Below are positions 6,398 through 9,169 of a stretch of DNA of 9,169 nt, piece by piece. The position numbers and the translations under genes are program-made. The notes beneath the pieces were generated by a model. That model was not told where the DNA came from, did no database searches, and worked only from the letters and a program-made list of their open reading frames with translations. How positions within the stretch are numbered: the first letter of the stretch is position 1; each line of letters starts with the position of its first letter. This DNA comes from Dehalococcoidia bacterium (GTDB lineage Bacteria > Chloroflexota > Dehalococcoidia > Dehalococcoidales > UBA1222), in assembly GCA_009779655.1 (NCBI GenBank), contig WRDV01000032.1, positions 1 to 9,169 of the forward strand. Direction: 5' to 3'.

Positions 6398-6602
6398 TGA
6401 TTTCCTTAAGTAGAGCTATCGTCTCATGCGCCTCTTTCATATCCATTACGCGTATAGCAAACCCGGCATGCATTATCACGTAATCTCCGACTTTGGCTTC
6501 CGGTACAAGATAGATACTGGTCCTGCGACGTATACCCTCAATATCTACCTCGGCACTCATGCCATCAAGGCTAATAATTAAAGCTGGGACAGCAACACAC
6601 AT
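6381..6602 (-). CDS. hypC: Hydrogenase assembly chaperone HypC/HybG
   Basis: A 73-residue chaperone that carries the Fe(CN)2CO unit with HypD and then delivers it to the hydrogenase large-subunit precursor. The hallmark Met1-Cys2 is present; Cys2 binds iron after removal of Met1. A conserved core GDYVIMHAGFAI (39-50) contains His45. The small beta-barrel pattern (MCVAVPALII, AEVDIEG, RRTSIYLVPEAKVGDYV) matches the family well. The start ATG (6600-6602) is supported by GGAGGG 10 bases upstream (6613-6618), in the 28-bp gap after hypF. The tail overlaps hypD. Only one HypC-type gene is in the window, so specificity for a particular hydrogenase cannot be judged. Confidence 0.97.
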   Translation of the reverse strand: MCVAVPALIISLDGMSAEVDIEGIRRRTSIYLVPEAKVGDYVIMHAGFAIRVMDMKEAHETIALLKEINATGN

Positions 6603-6630
6603 AATAACAACGCCCTCCGTTAGTTTTATA

Positions 6631-8928
6631 TTACATACTAGAAAAAGCGGCTATTGCCGCCTGTCCCAAAGCTATTCCGCCATCGTTAGACGGCACCTGC
6701 TTATGCCAAATTGCGCATAGCTCCCTACGGCGCAGTTCTCGTGTTACCAATTGCAGTAACAAGCGATTTTGGAACACGCCGCCGCATAAAGCAACTGTTT
6801 TAACACCGCTTTGGCGCGACAACTCTTGGCACATTGCCGCTATCGCATCAGCTAGAGAAACATGGAAACAGCAGGCAATCTCTGCTTGTCCTACATGGCT
6901 TTGGACATCTTTGAGTATAGCATTAAACAATTCTTTAAGACGAATAATTCGCATACCATTTTGTTCGGCAAACTCTAAAGAGTAACGTTTTGCAGTGACC
7001 GGCGCATCAGTCGCTGCCATTTCCAGCTCAATAGCGGCCTGCGCCTCATAATTTATGCTGTCATTTATTCCAATGAGCGCCGACACTGCATCAAACAAGC
7101 GCCCGCAACTTGAAGTCAATGGAGAATTGACGCGCCGCTCAATTTGCCGGCACAACAGACTTAATTCCACAGACGGTATACGCTTAGACAAACCTGATTC
7201 TATAAGCGTCGCTTCTCCTAGCAAGGCATACACGTAAGCGCAGGCAACGCGCAAGGGCCGGCGGGTTGCTGCATCGCCGCCCGGAAGCGGCACATATTCC
7301 AAATGAGCCAATCGATCACATTTCTTGTAATCAGCCAGCAAAAATTCTCCGCCCCAGATATTCCCGTCTGTGCCATATCCGGTACCATCCAAAGCAACGC
7401 CTATGACAGGCTGTGTTATACCGTTCTCCGCCATACAGGACGCCACATGGGCATGGTGGTGCTGTACATAAAGTAAGTTTAAGCTTGTGTCCTTCTGCGT
7501 TAATTTCTGAGCATAGCGAGCGCTTAGATAATTAGGATGAGCATCGCAGGCAATAATCTGCGGCTCAATGCGAAACAGCTGCTTATATGCTTCTACAGTA
7601 CCCTCAAAATTACTCAGAGTCTCGACATTTTCCATGTCTCCAATATGTTGGCTAACAAAAGCATGCGCATCGCGCGTTAAACAGAAAGATCCCTTCATAT
7701 CAGCCCCGCAGGCCAAAACAGATTTCTTGGCCATAAAAGGCAGGCGCACGGGGTAAGGAGCGTAGCCGCGCGCCCGTCGCACCAAACATGGCTCATCGTT
7801 CACAAGCATCGCCACGCTATCGTCGTAGCACATGTGTATATCTCTGTTGTGCCGCAAGAAATAGTCCGCAATATTTCCTAATCGTTCTACCGCCTCAGAA
7901 TTATCGCGCGCAATCGGCTCTTCGCTCAAGTTGCCGCTTGTCATAACGAGCGGTATGCCTGCTCCGCGCATCAAAAGAAGGTGAAGCGGCGTGTAAGGCA
8001 ATAGCGCTCCCAAATACTTGAGCGAGCGAGCTATACTAGGCGATAAATCCGCTTGCGAAAGCAGCTTAAGAAGTACAATAGGGCTTTGCTTAGATAGCAG
8101 TAATTTCTCTTCCTCAGCAGTTATGTGGCAATAACGGCGCGCCGTTGCCACATCCGGGAACATAACAGCAAAAGGTTTAGACGGACGCTGTTTCCGCCGC
8201 CGCAGTTCATTTACAGCAGCATCATTGGCGGCATCACAGGCAAGTAAAAAGCCGCCCAATCCTTTTATTGCGACAATTTTACCGTCGCGTAGCAAGCGAG
8301 AAGCCTCATCCAAAGGACTATCACAAATTAGCGTCTGTCCGCTACTATACACTAGTTCTAATTGTGGACCGCATACTGAGCAGGCATTTGGCTGAGCATG
8401 AAAACGGCGATTTGCCGGATTGTCATATTCTGTCTGACAATCGGCACACATTGTAAAACAGCTCATTGTGGTAAGCGGACGGTCATAAGGGATATCTTTA
8501 ATTATAGTAAAACGCGGGCCGCAGTTGGTACAGTTCGTGAAAGGGTACCGATAACGGCGATTTGAAGAATCAAAAATCTCAGCGGTGCACTCAGGACATA
8601 TGGCGATATCGGGAGAAATAAGCTGATATTCCCCTTGCTCATGCTTGCTGCCTTTAATTTCAAAAGCAGAGTGTCCTGTGATTTGCTCTTTTTTTTGTGA
8701 TTCTATTTTTTCAATATAAGCGGCATGAGGCTTCCGATATTGAATAGCATTTAGAAAAGCCTCGACGTTATTGTCAGCGCCCTCAACGTCAATTTCCACG
8801 TAGCCAGACGTATTACGCGCCCAACCGTTAAGCATGTGCGCAAGCGCCATCCGGTAGATGAAAGGGCGGAAACCGACCCCCTGAACTACACCATAAACCC
8901 GAATGTTATAATGCTCAATAGCGCACAC
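6631..8928 (-). CDS. hypF: Carbamoyltransferase HypF
   Basis: HypF uses carbamoyl phosphate and ATP to make carbamoyl-adenylate and transfers the carbamoyl group to the HypE C-terminal Cys. All domains are present in 765 residues, the normal length. The N-terminal acylphosphatase domain has VQGVGFRP (15-22) and catalytic Asn39. Two zinc-finger-like units follow (Cys111/114/133/136 and Cys161/164/183/186). A YrdC-like domain spans about 200-390 (RRRKQRPSKPFAVMF; SGNLSEEPI at 331-339). The Kae1-like carbamoyltransferase domain has QHHHAH (489-494), VALDGTGYGTDGNIWGGEF (511-529), CGGVFQN (715-721) and SNDGGIALGQA (747-757). The start is GTG (8926-8928). An in-frame TGA lies 9 bases upstream of it, so no longer protein is possible, and the acylphosphatase motif is at its usual distance. 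The SD is poor (only GGTG, very close). It is the first hyp gene here, 62 bp after the protease gene. Confidence 0.98.
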   Translation of the reverse strand: MCAIEHYNIRVYGVVQGVGFRPFIYRMALAHMLNGWARNTSGYVEIDVEGADNNVEAFLNAIQYRKPHAAYIEKIESQKKEQITGHSAFEIKGSKHEQGEYQLISPDIAICPECTAEIFDSSNRRYRYPFTNCTNCGPRFTIIKDIPYDRPLTTMSCFTMCADCQTEYDNPANRRFHAQPNACSVCGPQLELVYSSGQTLICDSPLDEASRLLRDGKIVAIKGLGGFLLACDAANDAAVNELRRRKQRPSKPFAVMFPDVATARRYCHITAEEEKLLLSKQSPIVLLKLLSQADLSPSIARSLKYLGALLPYTPLHLLLMRGAGIPLVMTSGNLSEEPIARDNSEAVERLGNIADYFLRHNRDIHMCYDDSVAMLVNDEPCLVRRARGYAPYPVRLPFMAKKSVLACGADMKGSFCLTRDAHAFVSQHIGDMENVETLSNFEGTVEAYKQLFRIEPQIIACDAHPNYLSARYAQKLTQKDTSLNLLYVQHHHAHVASCMAENGITQPVIGVALDGTGYGTDGNIWGGEFLLADYKKCDRLAHLEYVPLPGGDAATRRPLRVACAYVYALLGEATLIESGLSKRIPSVELSLLCRQIERRVNSPLTSSCGRLFDAVSALIGINDSINYEAQAAIELEMAATDAPVTAKRYSLEFAEQNGMRIIRLKELFNAILKDVQSHVGQAEIACCFHVSLADAIAAMCQELSRQSGVKTVALCGGVFQNRLLLQLVTRELRRRELCAIWHKQVPSNDGGIALGQAAIAAFSSM

Positions 8929-8990
8929 GTCACCACATCATAAAACAAAAAACGGGATAGACGCAAAAGAGAAAAGAAGAACGCCGGTAA
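8929..8990 (-). other. Pyrimidine-rich spacer between the protease gene and hypF
   Basis: This 62-bp gap is C/T-rich on the transcribed-sense minus strand (long T/C runs around 8941-8980). It ends in ATGATGTGGTGA, a three-codon minimal frame whose TGA is one base before the hypF GTG. No terminator hairpin is visible, so the protease gene and hypF are probably co-transcribed. Confidence 0.4.
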
Positions 8991-9169
8991 TTAGGACAGT
9001 TCTTGCATTACCAAGTCGATTATTTGCGGTACAGCAGCTTTCACAGAAGGGGTTAGCCCCAGCCCAACTGCCGTATCTGCGGGTTCACAACCAATAATCA
9101 CAACCTCTTCGGGATATATGTTGAGCACCGCGGCAGTAGCCATAATGCGCTCCAAATCAGTTTCATGCA
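8991..9169 (-). CDS. Hydrogenase maturation protease, HyaD/HycI family (C-terminal part only)
   Basis: The frame enters at the window edge and stops at TAA 8991-8993, leaving 58 residues. They match the end of peptidase family M52 (HyaD/HybD/HycI), which removes the C-terminal tail of the [NiFe]-hydrogenase large subunit after nickel insertion. Supporting features are a His at the first complete codon in an HETD context, at the place of the last nickel-ligand His of HybD-like enzymes. The typical PEEVVIIGCEP strand follows, then GLGLTPSVKAAVPQIIDLV, equivalent to the family's G-x-x-LS-x-x-V-x-x-x-x-P pattern. The catalytic Glu and Asp would be upstream, outside the window. The position directly before hypF fits a hydrogenase operon whose structural genes lie further upstream. 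The short length limits certainty about the subfamily. Confidence 0.8.
   Translation of the reverse strand, partial: HETDLERIMATAAVLNIYPEEVVIIGCEPADTAVGLGLTPSVKAAVPQIIDLVMQELS

Noticed and set aside
8933..8965. Possible internal promoter before hypF (TTGCGT, 18 bp, TATGAT)
   Set aside because: The -35 is poor and the start site would fall almost on the hypF start codon, leaving no leader. Co-transcription with the protease gene is simpler.

Overview
The window reads as a chromosomal segment of an anaerobic or facultative bacterium, most likely a Bacillota member. Negativicutes/Sporomusaceae-like is a guess from gene style, not proven. Every supported gene lies on the minus strand, so transcription runs from high to low coordinates. 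Gene content is housekeeping and accessory metabolism: [NiFe]-hydrogenase maturation, a drug-efflux-type transporter and a membrane pyrophosphatase. I see no transposase, integrase, phage gene, CRISPR array, tRNA or rRNA.

Hydrogenase block (9169 down to 3836). The window opens inside a gene whose last 58 codons look like a HyaD/HycI-type hydrogenase maturation endopeptidase. After 62 bp comes hypF, then hypC (28 bp gap), hypD (17 bp overlap with hypC), hypE (ATG directly after the hypD TAA) and a small FMN-binding split-barrel protein of the pyridoxamine-phosphate-oxidase family (12 bp after hypE). HypF and HypE make the thiocyanate on the HypE C-terminal Cys. HypC and HypD assemble Fe(CN)2(CO). 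The protease trims the large subunit after nickel insertion. hypA, hypB and the hydrogenase structural genes are not here; the structural genes are probably upstream, beyond 9169. The block ends at two stem-loops (3703-3771), the second followed by a T tract, which look like the operon terminator.

Transporter (3615 to 2014). A 14-helix MFS protein of the DHA2 (EmrB/QacA) type stands alone, with its own AT-rich upstream region.

Intergenic region 1621-2013. It has no convincing gene but is unusually rich in dyads, including a set of mutually exclusive helices, and has three 11-bp tandem repeats. A TATAAT box sits close to hppA.

Pyrophosphatase (1620 to 1, truncated by the window edge). The first 540 codons of a membrane-bound, H+-translocating pyrophosphatase are present, with the K+-independent signature (Lys478 and Thr481).

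Nothing here is a clearly new system. The most open questions are the structured 393-bp intergenic region and the flavin-type protein at the end of the hyp operon.
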